NCBI RefSeq assembly: GCF_009687865.1 | Contig: NZ_BLAE01000077.1 | Coordinates: 13,168 to 50,393 of the forward strand | DNA from: Acrocarpospora macrocephala | GTDB lineage: Bacteria > Actinomycetota > Actinomycetes > Streptosporangiales > Streptosporangiaceae | Length of the DNA: 37,226 nucleotides | Direction of reading: 5' to 3' | Shown here: positions 1 to 10,950 of the stretch, one piece after another | Numbering within the stretch: the stretch's first letter is position 1 | Layout of the letters: each line of letters begins with the position of its first letter | Made by a program: the position numbers and the translations under genes | The notes under the pieces: model-generated | Databases searched by the model: none | Told to the model about the DNA's origin: nothing | The model's input: the letters and a program-made list of their open reading frames with translations, nothing else

Positions 1-335
1 CTTTGGACACTCGCGCTCGGCCCGAACCCCCCGCATTCGCGGGGACTGGCAGGGGCTCCCCATCCAGCCGTCCACGGAGACACTCAGCTCAACCTTCCGC
101 ATTCACCGGACCGGCAGCTGTCCCTATCCAGCCACCACGGACACACTCGGCTCGAACCTTCAGCACTCGCGGGACCGGTAAGGGCTCCCCCATCCAGCCA
201 CCACAGACACACTCGGCTCGAGCCTTCCGTGTTTGCGGAAACGGGCGGGGTTCCCATCCAGCTGCCATGGACACGCTCGCGCCCTGCCCGCCGCGTTGAC
301 GGGACCGGGATTTTCCCAGTTCAGTCGCCCACGGG
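1..335. repeat. Degenerate tandem repeat, about 5 copies of 63-71 bp
   Basis: Imperfect direct copies begin near 7, 78, 141, 207 and 271. Each carries a core like ACACTCGGCTCGAACCTTC, then CGCGGGACCGG, then CCCATCCAGCCACCACGG. Copies 3 and 4 are the most alike; the outer ones have decayed. The array may continue beyond the left edge. The copies lie downstream of the LysM gene (which reads leftward) and fill the stretch 1-448, in which I see no convincing gene. Spacings of 63 and 66 keep a reading frame open, but 71 and 64 do not, so coding is unlikely. Confidence 0.7.
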
Positions 336-448
336 ATGATCGAGTTCGGTCCGAGGCTTCGTGTTCGTGGGAGTTGGCGGGCCCGCCTCGCTGTCGTCGT
401 AGACGTACGCGTTCGGCCGTCTGGCCAGGTTCTGGGGACGCGTTCGGG

Positions 449-814
449 TCAGCCGGCTTGGCCGCTGGGTAAGTAGAGCTTGGAGCCTGGGCGGATCAGT
501 GGGTCGGGTAGGCCGTTGAGGTTCATGATCTGGCGGACCATTGGGCCGGGGTCGTCGCCTTCGCTCACGGCGGTGGCGATTTCCCAGAGGGTGTCGCCCT
601 CCTGGACGGTGACCCAGGGGAGGCCCGCGTGGTCGGGGCGGCCGGTCGAGGCGGTGACGGCGGCGCGGGTGCCGTACCAGAGGATGAGGAGGGTGAGGGC
701 GGCGACGAAGGTGATGAGGACGATGCGTCCCCGGCGGGTGAGGCGCACGGGGGGACTGGGGTATCGGACTTTGGGGACCGGATCGGGACGCATGGACGGT
801 TTCGTGGCTTGCAT
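449..814 (-). CDS. LysM-domain membrane protein divergent from lexA (candidate SOS cell-division suppressor)
   Basis: A 121-residue protein. The N-terminal 29 residues are basic and cytoplasmic; one membrane segment follows at about 30-50 ([16 protein letters not shown]), then an external LysM peptidoglycan-binding domain at about 66-117 with the hallmark [11 protein letters not shown] and a closing PGSKLYLP. The start is the ATG at 814, preceded by GGAGG; a longer reading to 874 has no ribosome site. In Bacillus (YneA) and mycobacteria (Rv2719c) a LysM protein lies beside lexA, is SOS-induced and slows division. The same arrangement and the SOS boxes between the two genes support that role here, but the function is inferred from context. 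The downstream side is repeat DNA. Confidence 0.88.
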   Translation of the reverse strand: MQATKPSMRPDPVPKVRYPSPPVRLTRRGRIVLITFVAALTLLILWYGTRAAVTASTGRPDHAGLPWVTVQEGDTLWEIATAVSEGDDPGPMVRQIMNLNGLPDPLIRPGSKLYLPSGQAG

Positions 815-866
815 CGTTACCTCCAGCCACCGAGGAAGATCAAAACTTGGAAGAAAGATCGCGGAA

Positions 867-882
867 TCGAACACGATGTCGA
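867..882. promoter_or_regulatory. Weak candidate LexA (SOS) box
   Basis: TCGAACACGATGTCGA. The left half matches the actinobacterial/Gram-positive consensus TCGAAC-N4-GTTCGA exactly; the right half (TGTCGA) has two mismatches. It directly abuts the next box and lies about 55 bp upstream of the LysM start, so it would act mainly on that gene. Confidence 0.45.
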
Positions 883-898
883 TCGAACTCCCGTACGA
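883..898. promoter_or_regulatory. Candidate LexA (SOS) box controlling the LysM gene
   Basis: TCGAACTCCCGTACGA matches TCGAAC-N4-GTTCGA with one mismatch (A for T in the right half). It is nearer to the LysM gene than to lexA and is contiguous with the weak box at 867-882. Confidence 0.7.
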
Positions 899-934
899 TG
901 TTGTACACCACGGGACCGACGTTTTCGAGGACTA

Positions 935-950
935 TCGAACAATTGTTTGA
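935..950. promoter_or_regulatory. Candidate LexA autoregulatory box in the lexA promoter
   Basis: TCGAACAATTGTTTGA matches TCGAAC-N4-GTTCGA with one mismatch and is close to a perfect palindrome. It overlaps a possible -10 (GATAAT, 949-954) of lexA, the expected position for autorepression, and lies 68 bp before the lexA start. Confidence 0.8.
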
Positions 951-1017
951 TAATGATCTTGAATCGCGGTACCGTCGCTCTGAGCGACATTGGGAACACG
1001 GATTGGGAGGTGCCCGG

Positions 1018-1737
1018 GTGAACAGCGACGGTCTGGTGAGCCAGCACGACGAGAGCGTGAGTGACCTGGCGGTGCGCCGTCGGGACTCGCTCGGCCTCAC
1101 CCCACGGCAGCGCAAGATCCTTGAGGTGATCCGAGATTCCGTTCAGCAGCGTGGCTATCCCCCGTCGATGCGCGAGATCGGCGAGGCCGTTCAGCTGACC
1201 AGCACGTCCAGTGTGTCGCATCAGCTCACCGCCCTTCAGCGCAAGGGCTACCTGCGCCGGGACCCGCATCGCCCGCGGGCGCTGGAAGTGCGCCTTCCGG
1301 GTGAGCCGGTGCTGTGGGTCGACCCGGATGCCGCCGAGGAGGATTCGGGCTTCAATCGCCCGACCGCCGCCTATGTGCCGCTGGTCGGCCGGATCGCCGC
1401 CGGCGGCCCGATCCTCGCCGAGCAGAGCATCGAGGATGTCTTCGCGCTGCCGAAGCAGCTGGTCGGCGAAGGCACCCTGTTCCTGCTCCAGGTCAGCGGC
1501 GACTCGATGATCGAGGCCGCCATCGCCGACGGCGACTGGGTCGTGGTCCGCCAGCAGCCGGTCGCCGACAACGGCGACATCGTGGCCGCCATGATCGACG
1601 GCGAGGCCACCGTGAAGACGTTCAAGCGCAAGGACAACCACGTCTGGCTGGTCCCCCACAACGCCAACTACGAGCCCATCCCCGGCGACGAGGCCACCGT
1701 CCTCGGCAAGGTCACGGCCGTCCTCCGCAAGCTGTAA
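1018..1737 (+). CDS. lexA: LexA repressor (SOS regulator, self-cleaving)
   Basis: A 239-residue transcriptional repressor of the DNA-damage response. The N-terminal winged helix (about 26-92, [26 protein letters not shown]) binds SOS boxes. The cleavage site is Ala128-Gly129 (RIAAGGPI). The catalytic dyad is Ser163 in SGDSM and Lys200 in EATVKTF, with the 37-residue spacing seen in E. coli LexA. The start is taken at GTG 1018, which has GGGAGG 8 nt upstream; an open frame runs further upstream through the SOS boxes and is not credible. RecA-stimulated autocleavage would derepress lexA and the divergent LysM gene. No key residue is missing. Confidence 0.97.
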   Translation: MNSDGLVSQHDESVSDLAVRRRDSLGLTPRQRKILEVIRDSVQQRGYPPSMREIGEAVQLTSTSSVSHQLTALQRKGYLRRDPHRPRALEVRLPGEPVLWVDPDAAEEDSGFNRPTAAYVPLVGRIAAGGPILAEQSIEDVFALPKQLVGEGTLFLLQVSGDSMIEAAIADGDWVVVRQQPVADNGDIVAAMIDGEATVKTFKRKDNHVWLVPHNANYEPIPGDEATVLGKVTAVLRKL

Positions 1738-1815
1738 CGCCGTGCGGTGCCACTCGGCCAAGGAATCGCCTCCTTGACCATTGCGACAGACGAACGCGCC
1801 CACAACGGCGAACCA

Positions 1816-1849
1816 CCCAGCCCCGTCCGCCTCAGCGGCCGGGGCTGTG
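1816..1849 (+). terminator. Terminator-like hairpin after lexA
   Basis: AGCCCCG (1819-1825) pairs with CGGGGCT (1840-1846), with a further GCC/GGC inside. There is no clear T-run after it, so termination is only suggested. Confidence 0.4.
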
Positions 1850-2045
1850 GCTCTTCGGGGTGGCGGCGTCGTTCGGCTGCGGCTGCGCGGCTTGATCAGC
1901 TGACGGCGCCAGCGTCAGCGAAGCAGCGACATCATTCGAGGTAGTCCCGCCGCACGACTTGAGCAGATGGAGCGGGTGTGCCGGTGTCGGCGAAGTAGCG
2001 GCGTCGCTCGAGGCGGTCCAGCCGCACGGCTTGATCAACCGGACG
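1850..2045. repeat. Degenerate direct repeat, three copies of about 67-72 bp
   Basis: Three imperfect copies can be aligned on the block CGGCTTGATCA (starting near 1889, 1956 and 2028). The last two copies share GCGAAG-AGCG, TTCGAGG/CTCGAGG and CCGCACG and agree at roughly three quarters of positions; the first is more decayed. The tract fills most of the 377 bp between lexA and the aminotransferase gene, where I see no gene. It does not share a sequence core with the array at 1-335. Confidence 0.6.
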
Positions 2046-2114
2046 GGACGGCCGATGTGATCGTTAATCGGTATTCATAGTAACGTGCCCGTTTATGGGG
2101 AAATATCCTGAATT

Positions 2115-3262
2115 GTGGGTCGGAGACTTGATGAGTTGAGCTTGGTTGATGTCGCTGTTCGGGATGGGCTCAAGTGGACGCAGGTCGGGGCGGGGGTGAT
2201 TCCGGCCTGGGTCGCGGATATGGATTTTCCGCCGCCAGAGGCCGTGCGGGAAGCCGTGTTGCGGCGGGTGGACACCGATCTGGGTTATCCCGGCTGGCTG
2301 GACGACTCGACGGTGGGGGGGCCGCTGGCTGAGGCGTTCTCGGAGCGGATGGAGGCCCGGTATGACTTCCATACGGATCCTGGGCTGGTGCGCTCGTTCA
2401 CGGATCTGAACCAGATTCTGCAGATCGTCCTGCATCTCATGCTGAGCCGGGGGATGGCGTGCTGGTGCACACCCCCACGTACAACGCGTTCCTGGACACG
2501 TTGCGGACCATGAATCGGCGGCCGGTTCCGCTGGAACTGGTTGCCGACGGGAAGACCTGGCACTTCGAGCGGCCAGCGGACGCCGGAGGGGCCAAGGTGT
2601 TGCTTCTGGTCAATCCGCACAATCCCACTGGGCATTGCTTCACCCTGGCCGAATTACACGAACTGGCCGAACTCGCCGAACGGCACGACATGATCGTTGT
2701 CTCGGACGAGGTTCACGCCGATCTGGCTTTCGCGCCGGACGCGCACATTCCCTTCGGGACCCTGCTGCCGGACCAGACGATCACGATCACTTCGGCCAGC
2801 AAGGCGTTCAACATGGGCGGCGTGCACTGCGCGGTGGCACATCTCGGGCATCCGGGTGTCAGAGCGGCACTCAACGCGCAACCGCCCCACCTGTACGGCG
2901 CTGCCAGCGTGCTGGCCGTGGAAGCCACCGTCGCCGCTTGGCGGCACGGGGACATGTGGCTGGCCGAGGTCATGTCGATCCTCGACCGCAACCGCAAGCT
3001 GATCGCCGAACGTATCCCCCCGCACGTCCGCTACCAGATCCCGGCCGCCACCTACCTGGGCTGGCTCGACTTCGGCATCCCGGACGCGGCTGGATACCTG
3101 GAAAGCGAGGCCAGGGTCCGGCTGAACCCCGGCCCGCTGTTCGGCGCTCCAGATGGCTTCGCCCGCCTCAACTTCGGCACGTCAGGCCCGATCCTGGAGG
3201 AAATGCTCACCAGGATCGCGGCTGCGATGCCCTCCCCAAAGGGGGACATAGTCAGGGCCTGA
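2115..3262 (+). pseudogene. MalY/PatB-type PLP aminotransferase (C-S beta-lyase), interrupted by a -1 frameshift
   Basis: Two adjacent frames together make a normal length (about 382 residues) class I/II PLP enzyme of the MalY/PatB cystathionine beta-lyase-like group. The first part starts at GTG 2115 and carries LKWTQVGAGVIPAWVADMDF; the second carries VNPHNPTGH, SDEVHADLAF and the PLP lysine in TSASKAFNMGG. The break is at the G-run 2449-2453 (CCGGGGGATGG): one extra G would restore LSRGDGVLVHTPTYNAF. So either one G has been lost (a true pseudogene), the run was miscalled, or ribosomes slip there. No conserved motif other than the reading frame is lost, which favours a recent event or a sequencing error. 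A strong terminator follows. Confidence 0.85.
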
Positions 3263-3284
3263 ATATCTGCCTCCGAGCGGAGTA

Positions 3285-3320
3285 CCGCGAGGGCCGAGGC
3301 TCGGCCCTCGCGGGTTTCTT
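3285..3320 (+). terminator. Strong rho-independent terminator (probably bidirectional)
   Basis: CCGCGAGGGCCGAG (3285-3298) pairs with CTCGGCCCTCGCGG (3300-3313), a 14-bp nominal stem, followed by GTTTCTT. It lies between the convergent aminotransferase and cellulase genes. Confidence 0.85.
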
Positions 3321-3324
3321 GGGG

Positions 3325-5865
<2,541 letters not shown>

Positions 5866-5883
5866 TCAGCGCGCACCCCAAGA

Positions 5884-5907
5884 ACCGCCGCTCAACCGAG
5901 CGGCGGT
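5884..5907 (-). terminator. Hairpin after leuS (candidate terminator)
   Basis: A perfect inverted repeat ACCGCCGCTC-AACC-GAGCGGCGGT. Read on the minus strand it sits about 130 nt after the leuS stop and is followed by TCTTGGGG. It could instead belong to the promoter region of the cellulase, which begins 64 bp further on. Confidence 0.55.
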
Positions 5908-6034
5908 GGTCGCGGCATGCCCTGACCGCACGCCAATATTCAACATGTGTGGCTCGCCGCAATTTTGAGCGCCGGGCGACACCACGGTCAATGTCCCGGC
6001 GCGGCGAGCGGACCCCCCACGCCGGGACAACGCC

Positions 6035-8491
6035 TCACGGGACGATGTTCACCAGCTTCGGCGCACGCACGATGACCTTGCGCGGAGCCCCGGACAGGTA
6101 CGACCGGACCTTGTCGGACTCCAGGGCCAGCACCTCCAGGTCAGCGTCCGAAATGTCCGGTGAAACTTCCAGCCGGTCGCGGACCTTGCCCGCCACCTGC
6201 ACCACGCACGTCACCGAGTCCAGCACCAGCAGCGCCGGGTCGGCGGCCGGCCATCCGGCCAGCGCCACCGACGGCTGGTGCCCCAGCCGCTCCCAGCCTT
6301 CCTCCGCAACGTACGGCGCGACCAGCGACAGCATGATCGCCAGCGTCTCGGCGGCCTCCCGGACGGCCGGATCGGCGGCGCCGGGCCCGGAGTCGATGGC
6401 CTTGCGCGTGGCCGAGGTCAGCTCCATCATGCGCGCCACGGCGACGTTGAACCGGTTGCTCTCCACCAGCCGGGTGACCTCGTCCAGGGTGCGATGGGTG
6501 ACCTTGCGCAGCGCCAGGTCCCCGGTGGCCGGGTCGACGCCGGGCGCGCTGGACACCTCGGTCATCACCCGGAACGCCCGCGCCAGGAACTTCTGCGACG
6601 CGAACGGGGACACATCCGCCCAGTCGATGTCGTCCTCGGGCGGCCCGGCGAACACCATGGTCAGCCGGACGGCGTCCACCCCGTACGCGTCGATCTGCTG
6701 CCCCAGGTCCACGCCGTTGCCCAGGTTCTTGGACATGGCCTTGCCCTCGTTGATGACCTGGCCCTGGTTCAGCAGCCGCAGGAAGGGCTCGACGAAGTCG
6801 ACCATGCCCATGTCGTGCAGCACCTTGGTGAAGAACCGGCTGTACAGCAGGTGCAGCACGGCATGCTCGACCCCGCCCACGTACTGGTCGATCGGCCCCC
6901 ACTTGCGGACCCGCTCCACATCGAAGGGCCCGTCCTCGTACGTCGGATCCACGTACCGCAGGAAATACCACGACGAGTCGACGAAAGTGTCCATCGTGTC
7001 GGTGTCGCGCTTGGCGGGACCCGCGCACTTGGGGCAGGGCACGTTCACCCAGTCGGTGGCCGAGGCCAGCGGGGACACCCCGCGCGGCGCCAGGGCTTCG
7101 CCGCGCAGGTCCGGCAGCGTCACCGGCAACTGCTCGTCGGGTACGGGCACCTCGCCGCAGTCGGGGCAGTGGATGATCGGGATCGGCGTCCCCCAGAACC
7201 GCTGCCGGGACAGCAGCCAGTCGCGCAGCCGGTAGTTGACCGTGGCCCGGCCGGTGCCGTGCCCCTCCAGGACCTCGATGATCCGGGCGATCGCCTCCGC
7301 CTTGGCCAGGCCGTCCAGCGGCCCGGAGTTGACCAGCGTGCCCTCGCCTGGCGTGGCGATCCCGGTCTCGCCCGGGTCGGCCATGCCGGTGTGCACGACG
7401 ACCCGGACCGGCAGCTCGAACTTGCGGGCGAAGTCCAGGTCGCGCTGGTCGTGCGCGGGCACCGCCATGATCGCGCCATGCCCGTAGTCGGCCAGCACGT
7501 AGTCGGCCGCCCAGACCGGGATGCGCTCCCCGTTGACCGGGTTGATCGCGTGCACGCCCAGGAAGACGCCGGTCTTCTCCTTGTCGGTGGCCAGCCGCTC
7601 GATGTCGGTCAGCTTGGCCACTTCCGCGCGGTACGCCTCCAGCGCGCCCAATTCCTCCGGAGCGCAGATCTCGGCGGCCAGCGGCGCGTCCGCGGCGACC
7701 ACGAAGAAGGTGGCGCCGAACAGCGTGTCCGGGCGGGTGGTGTAGACGGTGACCGGCTCCTCCCGGCCTTCGATCTGGAACCGCACGTCCGCGCCGGTGG
7801 AGCGGCCGATCCAGTTCCGCTGCATGGTCAGCACTCGCTCGGGCCAGCCGCCCTCCAGCTGCGCCATGTCGTCCAGCAGCCGGTCCGCGTAGTCAGTGAT
7901 CTTGAAGTACCACTGGGTCAGCTCGCGTCGCACCACCACGGCGCCGCAGCGCTCGCACTTGCCCTGCACGACCTGCTCGTTGGCCAGCACCGTCTGGTCG
8001 TTCGGGCACCAGTTGACCAGGCCGCCCTTCCGGTAGGCCAGGCCGCGCTCGAAGAACCGGTTGAACAGCCACTGGTTCCAGCGGAAGTACTCGGGGTCGC
8101 TGGTGTGCAGGCGGCGGGTCCAGTCGAAGGAGATGCCGTACCGCTTGAAGGAGTTGGCCTGGGTCTCGATGTTGGCGTAGGTCCACTCGGCCGGGTGCGC
8201 GTTGCGCTTGATCGCCGCGTTCTCGGCGGGCAGGCCGAAGGAGTCCCACCCGATCGGGTGCAGGACGTTGTAACCCTTCTGGAACCAGTAGCGGGCGACC
8301 ACGTCCGCGATCGCGAACACCTCGCCGTGGCCCATGTGCAGGTCGCCGGAGGGGTAGGGGAACATGTCGAGCATGTACTTACGCGGCCGGGGGTCGGCCG
8401 GGTCCTCGCTCGCGGCGTAGGGCTTCAGTTCCTCCCAGCGCGGCTGCCACTTGGCCTGCAGCGCCTGCGGGTCGTACACCTGCTCATCCAC
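6035..8491 (-). CDS. leuS: Leucyl-tRNA synthetase
   Basis: An 818-residue class I synthetase that charges tRNA-Leu, cytoplasmic. The HIGH motif is HMGH at 52-55 ([13 protein letters not shown]); the KMSKS-equivalent loop reads AMSKN at about 585-589 ([13 protein letters not shown]), slightly off the canonical sequence. The CP1 editing domain sits in the middle ([19 protein letters not shown] with the conserved T-rich [13 protein letters not shown] element), followed by an anticodon-binding domain and a C-terminal domain ending [14 protein letters not shown]. The start ATG at 8491 has AGGAGTGAACCG just before it. The gene has a long leader with a candidate leucine attenuator (8516-8623). It stands alone, with no co-directional neighbour close downstream. 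Confidence 0.97.
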   Translation of the reverse strand: MDEQVYDPQALQAKWQPRWEELKPYAASEDPADPRPRKYMLDMFPYPSGDLHMGHGEVFAIADVVARYWFQKGYNVLHPIGWDSFGLPAENAAIKRNAHPAEWTYANIETQANSFKRYGISFDWTRRLHTSDPEYFRWNQWLFNRFFERGLAYRKGGLVNWCPNDQTVLANEQVVQGKCERCGAVVVRRELTQWYFKITDYADRLLDDMAQLEGGWPERVLTMQRNWIGRSTGADVRFQIEGREEPVTVYTTRPDTLFGATFFVVAADAPLAAEICAPEELGALEAYRAEVAKLTDIERLATDKEKTGVFLGVHAINPVNGERIPVWAADYVLADYGHGAIMAVPAHDQRDLDFARKFELPVRVVVHTGMADPGETGIATPGEGTLVNSGPLDGLAKAEAIARIIEVLEGHGTGRATVNYRLRDWLLSRQRFWGTPIPIIHCPDCGEVPVPDEQLPVTLPDLRGEALAPRGVSPLASATDWVNVPCPKCAGPAKRDTDTMDTFVDSSWYFLRYVDPTYEDGPFDVERVRKWGPIDQYVGGVEHAVLHLLYSRFFTKVLHDMGMVDFVEPFLRLLNQGQVINEGKAMSKNLGNGVDLGQQIDAYGVDAVRLTMVFAGPPEDDIDWADVSPFASQKFLARAFRVMTEVSSAPGVDPATGDLALRKVTHRTLDEVTRLVESNRFNVAVARMMELTSATRKAIDSGPGAADPAVREAAETLAIMLSLVAPYVAEEGWERLGHQPSVALAGWPAADPALLVLDSVTCVVQVAGKVRDRLEVSPDISDADLEVLALESDKVRSYLSGAPRKVIVRAPKLVNIVP

Positions 8492-8515
8492 GGTTCACTC
8501 CTGATTTATCGCCAC

Positions 8516-8594
8516 CTGCCCATAAGAAAACCCCCCGGCAAACAGCACGAGGGGCAGCCGCATCGAGGCTTGAGATCAGCTCACTCGATGCGGC
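8516..8594 (-). promoter_or_regulatory. Candidate leucine attenuator in the leuS leader
   Basis: On the minus-strand RNA, the 5' arm GCCGCAUCGAG (8594-8584) overlaps the end of the leader peptide and pairs perfectly (11 bp) with CUCGAUGCGGC (8567-8557) across a 16-nt loop. Immediately downstream is a U-tailed terminator (8524-8554). A competing pairing is possible: CUGCCC (8557-8552) with GGGCAG (8521-8516), which would break the terminator stem. A ribosome stalled on the Leu codons would cover part of the first 5' arm, the expected trigger. The element layout is seen; the switching mechanism is inferred. Confidence 0.6.
8524..8554 (-). terminator. Intrinsic terminator in the leuS leader (attenuator)
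   Basis: Minus-strand RNA CCCCUCG (8554-8548) pairs with CGGGGGG (8537-8531) over a 10-nt loop, one G-U pair, and is followed directly by UUUUCUU (8530-8524). It lies between the leader peptide and leuS, so it can only serve as a conditional stop. Confidence 0.6.
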
Positions 8595-8623
8595 CCGGTA
8601 AGAAGCAGGGTCTCCGCACGCAT
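8576..8623 (-). CDS. leuS leader peptide, 15 codons with three consecutive Leu codons
   Basis: The frame reads MRAETLLLTGPHRVS then TGA, using CTG CTT CTT for the leucine run; too short for usual gene calling. The ATG at 8623 is preceded by TAGTCT ending 6 nt upstream, a TAnnnT -10 at leaderless distance, and there is no Shine-Dalgarno sequence, so translation would begin at the RNA 5' end. The stop lies inside the loop of the following 11-bp hairpin. Ribosome-mediated attenuation by leader peptides is established for several actinobacterial amino acid operons; a leucine-sensing peptide before leuS makes regulatory sense. Alternative: chance ORF. Confidence 0.6.
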   Translation of the reverse strand: MRAETLLLTGPHRVS

Positions 8624-8754
8624 AACCCAAGACTAGCGCAGTCTGCAACCGGATCGCCGACGTTATCGTACGAGAGAGCGGATCTTACACGCGGAGTCAA
8701 CTGCCGATACCCGATGGTGATAGATCCGTTGTGACCGCTGGTGTCCCTTTCCTT

Positions 8755-8760
8755 TACCCT
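8755..8760 (+). promoter_or_regulatory. Putative -10 box for leaderless transcription
   Basis: TACCCT followed by 6 nt and then the GTG at 8767. No ribosome binding sequence precedes that GTG. The spacing matches the actinobacterial leaderless pattern; a possible -35 (TTGTGA, 8729-8734) is somewhat far. Confidence 0.45.
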
Positions 8761-8766
8761 CATCTC

Positions 8767-10899
8767 GTGGCGAACTCAGTCGAGCCGGGATCGGGCCCGG
8801 AATTCCGGCAAACGGATCTTCCGATGCAGGATCCGCCGACCGACCCCACGGGTGAGCAGTTCCGCGGGGCATTCTCGGGTTTCGCTGCGGTGCCCCCCGG
8901 GTCGCATGAGATCATGCCAGGCGCCCCTAATTCGGGCATGAACTCGGGAGGTCCCATGCCCTCGGAGCACGACGAGTCGCAGCGAGCCGCTGCTCGTGGC
9001 GGCTGGCCGGAGGTTCCCCCGGCCTGGCCCGAGGTCCCCCCGGCCTCCGGGCCCACCCCGCCGGGCCGCTCATTCGAGCCCCCGCCCGCCGCCGATCCGT
9101 ACGGCCAGCGCCCCTACCGGACGGGCGAGCACCCGGTCCTCCCGCCCCCGCTCAACGACTACGACCAGCAGCCCCGGGTGGGCCGCGGCGGCACCGACCC
9201 CTTCGGCAGACCGCTCTACCGCGACCCGCAGCCCGGCCAGCCGATGGAACCGCAGCCACCCCGCGACCAGCAACCCCGCGACTTCCAGTTCCGCGAACCC
9301 CCGCCGCGAGACCCTCGCGAGCAGCAGTTCCGCGATCCCCAGCCACGCGATCCCCGCGAACAGCAGTTCCGCGACCCTCAACCGCGTGACCCCCGCGAGC
9401 AGTTCCGCGAGCAGCCGCCGCGCGACCCGCAGTTCCGCGACCCGCAGCCGCTCGACCCGCAGTTCCGCAACCCGCAGCCGCTTGACCCGCAGTTCCGTGA
9501 CCCCCAGTTCCGCGACCCGCAGTCACAGGACCGCCACCCCCGAGAGGCATGGCAGCGAGAACCTGAGCACCCGGCCCACGAGCCCTTCTCGACCGGCCCC
9601 TTCGGCACGCCCACGCTCGGCCAGCCCGCACAGCCCGCACAGCATGGGCTACCCGGTCAGCATGGCCAGCCCGGGCAACACCTACAGCCCGGACAACACG
9701 GACAGCCGGGCCAGTTCGAGCAGCCCGGCCAGTACGAGCAGGCCCCGCCCCGCCACGGCAACCGCCCGCCCGAGCCCCAGCAGCAACCCGGCCCCCGCGA
9801 CCCCCAGACGTTCGGCATGGTGAGCCCGCAGGCTTTCGGAACCGGCGAAACCCCCCTCTACCGAGCGGACGCCTCCGCCCCACCGCAAGCCGCCCTACCC
9901 CAGCAATCCCCCGCCTACACAGGCCCGCAAACCGGCGAACACGGCGTCCCCCAGTTCCCGATGGCCGGCCAGCGCCCCCCGCAACAACAACACCCGCAGG
10001 GCCCGCAACACCCGCAGGCCCAGCAGCACCCGCAGGGCGACGACCAGTACAAGCCGTTCGTCACCGCCGGCCAGATCAGCGGCCCGAAGACCCCTCCCGC
10101 CCACCGCCAGCAGGAACTCTGGAACAACGTCTTCGGCGAGAACTACCAGGCCATCGAGGAGTACGAGGACGAGGAGCGCGGCCGCCCCATCTGGCTGTTC
10201 GCCCTCGCCGGTTCCGTCCTGATCGCGCTGATCGGGGCCCTGCTGTGGGCGTTCCTGGCGGGCCCGCTGGCCAGCAGCGACGACGCCGCCCCCAGCCAGC
10301 CCTCCCCGTCGCCGTCGAAGGCGTCCGCGTCCAACGCCTCCCAGCCCCAGGCCGCGAGCCTGCTGGAGTATGAGGGCACCCCGTCCCCCGTACAGGGCAG
10401 GATCGCCGACAGCGAGTCGCGGGTCTCGATCCCGAAGCTCGGCGGCCAGTGGAAGACGGACGTGGACCAGCAGAAGAACCTGGCCACCTACGGCTACGTC
10501 ACCCGGCAGTTCGTCAGCGCGGGCCTGACCACGAAGGGCAAGCCGCAGTTCGCCCAGGTCATGTCCGGCCCGCTGGCACAGGACCTGGCGGCCAAGTACA
10601 CCACGGCCGACGACCTGCGCCCGGTGCTGAGCGCGGTGGTCTTCAAAGCCAGGCAGAACCTGTTCCCGAAGGGCAACAAGGTGGCCAAGGTCGGGCAGCA
10701 GAAGCTGCGCGGCGGGATCGGCCAGCTCGCCGCCTACGAGGTGAGCGACGACGGCGGGAAGACGCTGGTGGTGGTCGCCGCGGTGAACACCGGCGCGCCG
10801 CTGCCGTCGATCGTCTACATGCAGGTGCCCGACATCAAGGACGATCTGCTCCCCGATGTGGGCACCGTGTTCAAGTCCATCAAGGTCGCGAACTCTTAA
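8767..10899 (+). CDS. Single-pass membrane protein with Pro/Gln/Arg-rich repetitive N-terminus; function unknown
   Basis: About 710 residues. Residues 1-460 are low complexity and probably disordered: a first block of imperfect repeats built on REQQFRDPQPRDP and DPQFRDPQPL (about 176-255), then HGQPGQ-type repeats (about 292-325), then Gln/Pro-rich sequence. One membrane segment lies at about 475-500 (WLFALAGSVLIALIGALLW), followed by a Ser/Pro linker and a 150-residue external domain ending FKSIKVANS that I do not recognise. The topology implies an intracellular disordered tail. The GTG at 8767 is chosen for its leaderless -10; an open frame extends to 8731. It is monocistronic, closed by a terminator. 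Similar tails occur in membrane scaffolds, but no function is claimed. Confidence 0.8.
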   Translation: MANSVEPGSGPEFRQTDLPMQDPPTDPTGEQFRGAFSGFAAVPPGSHEIMPGAPNSGMNSGGPMPSEHDESQRAAARGGWPEVPPAWPEVPPASGPTPPGRSFEPPPAADPYGQRPYRTGEHPVLPPPLNDYDQQPRVGRGGTDPFGRPLYRDPQPGQPMEPQPPRDQQPRDFQFREPPPRDPREQQFRDPQPRDPREQQFRDPQPRDPREQFREQPPRDPQFRDPQPLDPQFRNPQPLDPQFRDPQFRDPQSQDRHPREAWQREPEHPAHEPFSTGPFGTPTLGQPAQPAQHGLPGQHGQPGQHLQPGQHGQPGQFEQPGQYEQAPPRHGNRPPEPQQQPGPRDPQTFGMVSPQAFGTGETPLYRADASAPPQAALPQQSPAYTGPQTGEHGVPQFPMAGQRPPQQQHPQGPQHPQAQQHPQGDDQYKPFVTAGQISGPKTPPAHRQQELWNNVFGENYQAIEEYEDEERGRPIWLFALAGSVLIALIGALLWAFLAGPLASSDDAAPSQPSPSPSKASASNASQPQAASLLEYEGTPSPVQGRIADSESRVSIPKLGGQWKTDVDQQKNLATYGYVTRQFVSAGLTTKGKPQFAQVMSGPLAQDLAAKYTTADDLRPVLSAVVFKARQNLFPKGNKVAKVGQQKLRGGIGQLAAYEVSDDGGKTLVVVAAVNTGAPLPSIVYMQVPDIKDDLLPDVGTVFKSIKVANS

Positions 10900-10903
10900 C
10901 CAA

Positions 10904-10944
10904 CTGGACAGCCGCATAGGCGACTCATCGCCGCGGCTGTCCAG
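10904..10944. terminator. Bidirectional terminator hairpin
   Basis: A perfect 12-bp stem CTGGACAGCCGC (10904-10915) / GCGGCTGTCCAG (10933-10944), followed by ATCAATTT on the plus strand. It separates the convergent membrane-protein and P450 genes. Confidence 0.8.
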
Positions 10945-10950
10945 ATCAAT

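Noticed and set aside
1-335. CRISPR array or repeat-protein gene at the left edge
   Set aside because: Units are contiguous and degenerate without unique spacers, and unit lengths 71 and 64 break the frame.
6278-8734. An 818-codon open frame on the plus strand opposite leuS
   Set aside because: It is the GC-rich antisense shadow of leuS. It is Val/His/Gly/Arg-rich, has no domain pattern and no ribosome site.
8581-8763. A 60-codon minus-strand frame upstream of leuS
   Set aside because: It has two rare TTA codons, no ribosome site and crosses the divergent promoter; the shorter 8576-8623 frame with three Leu codons fits the leader structure better.
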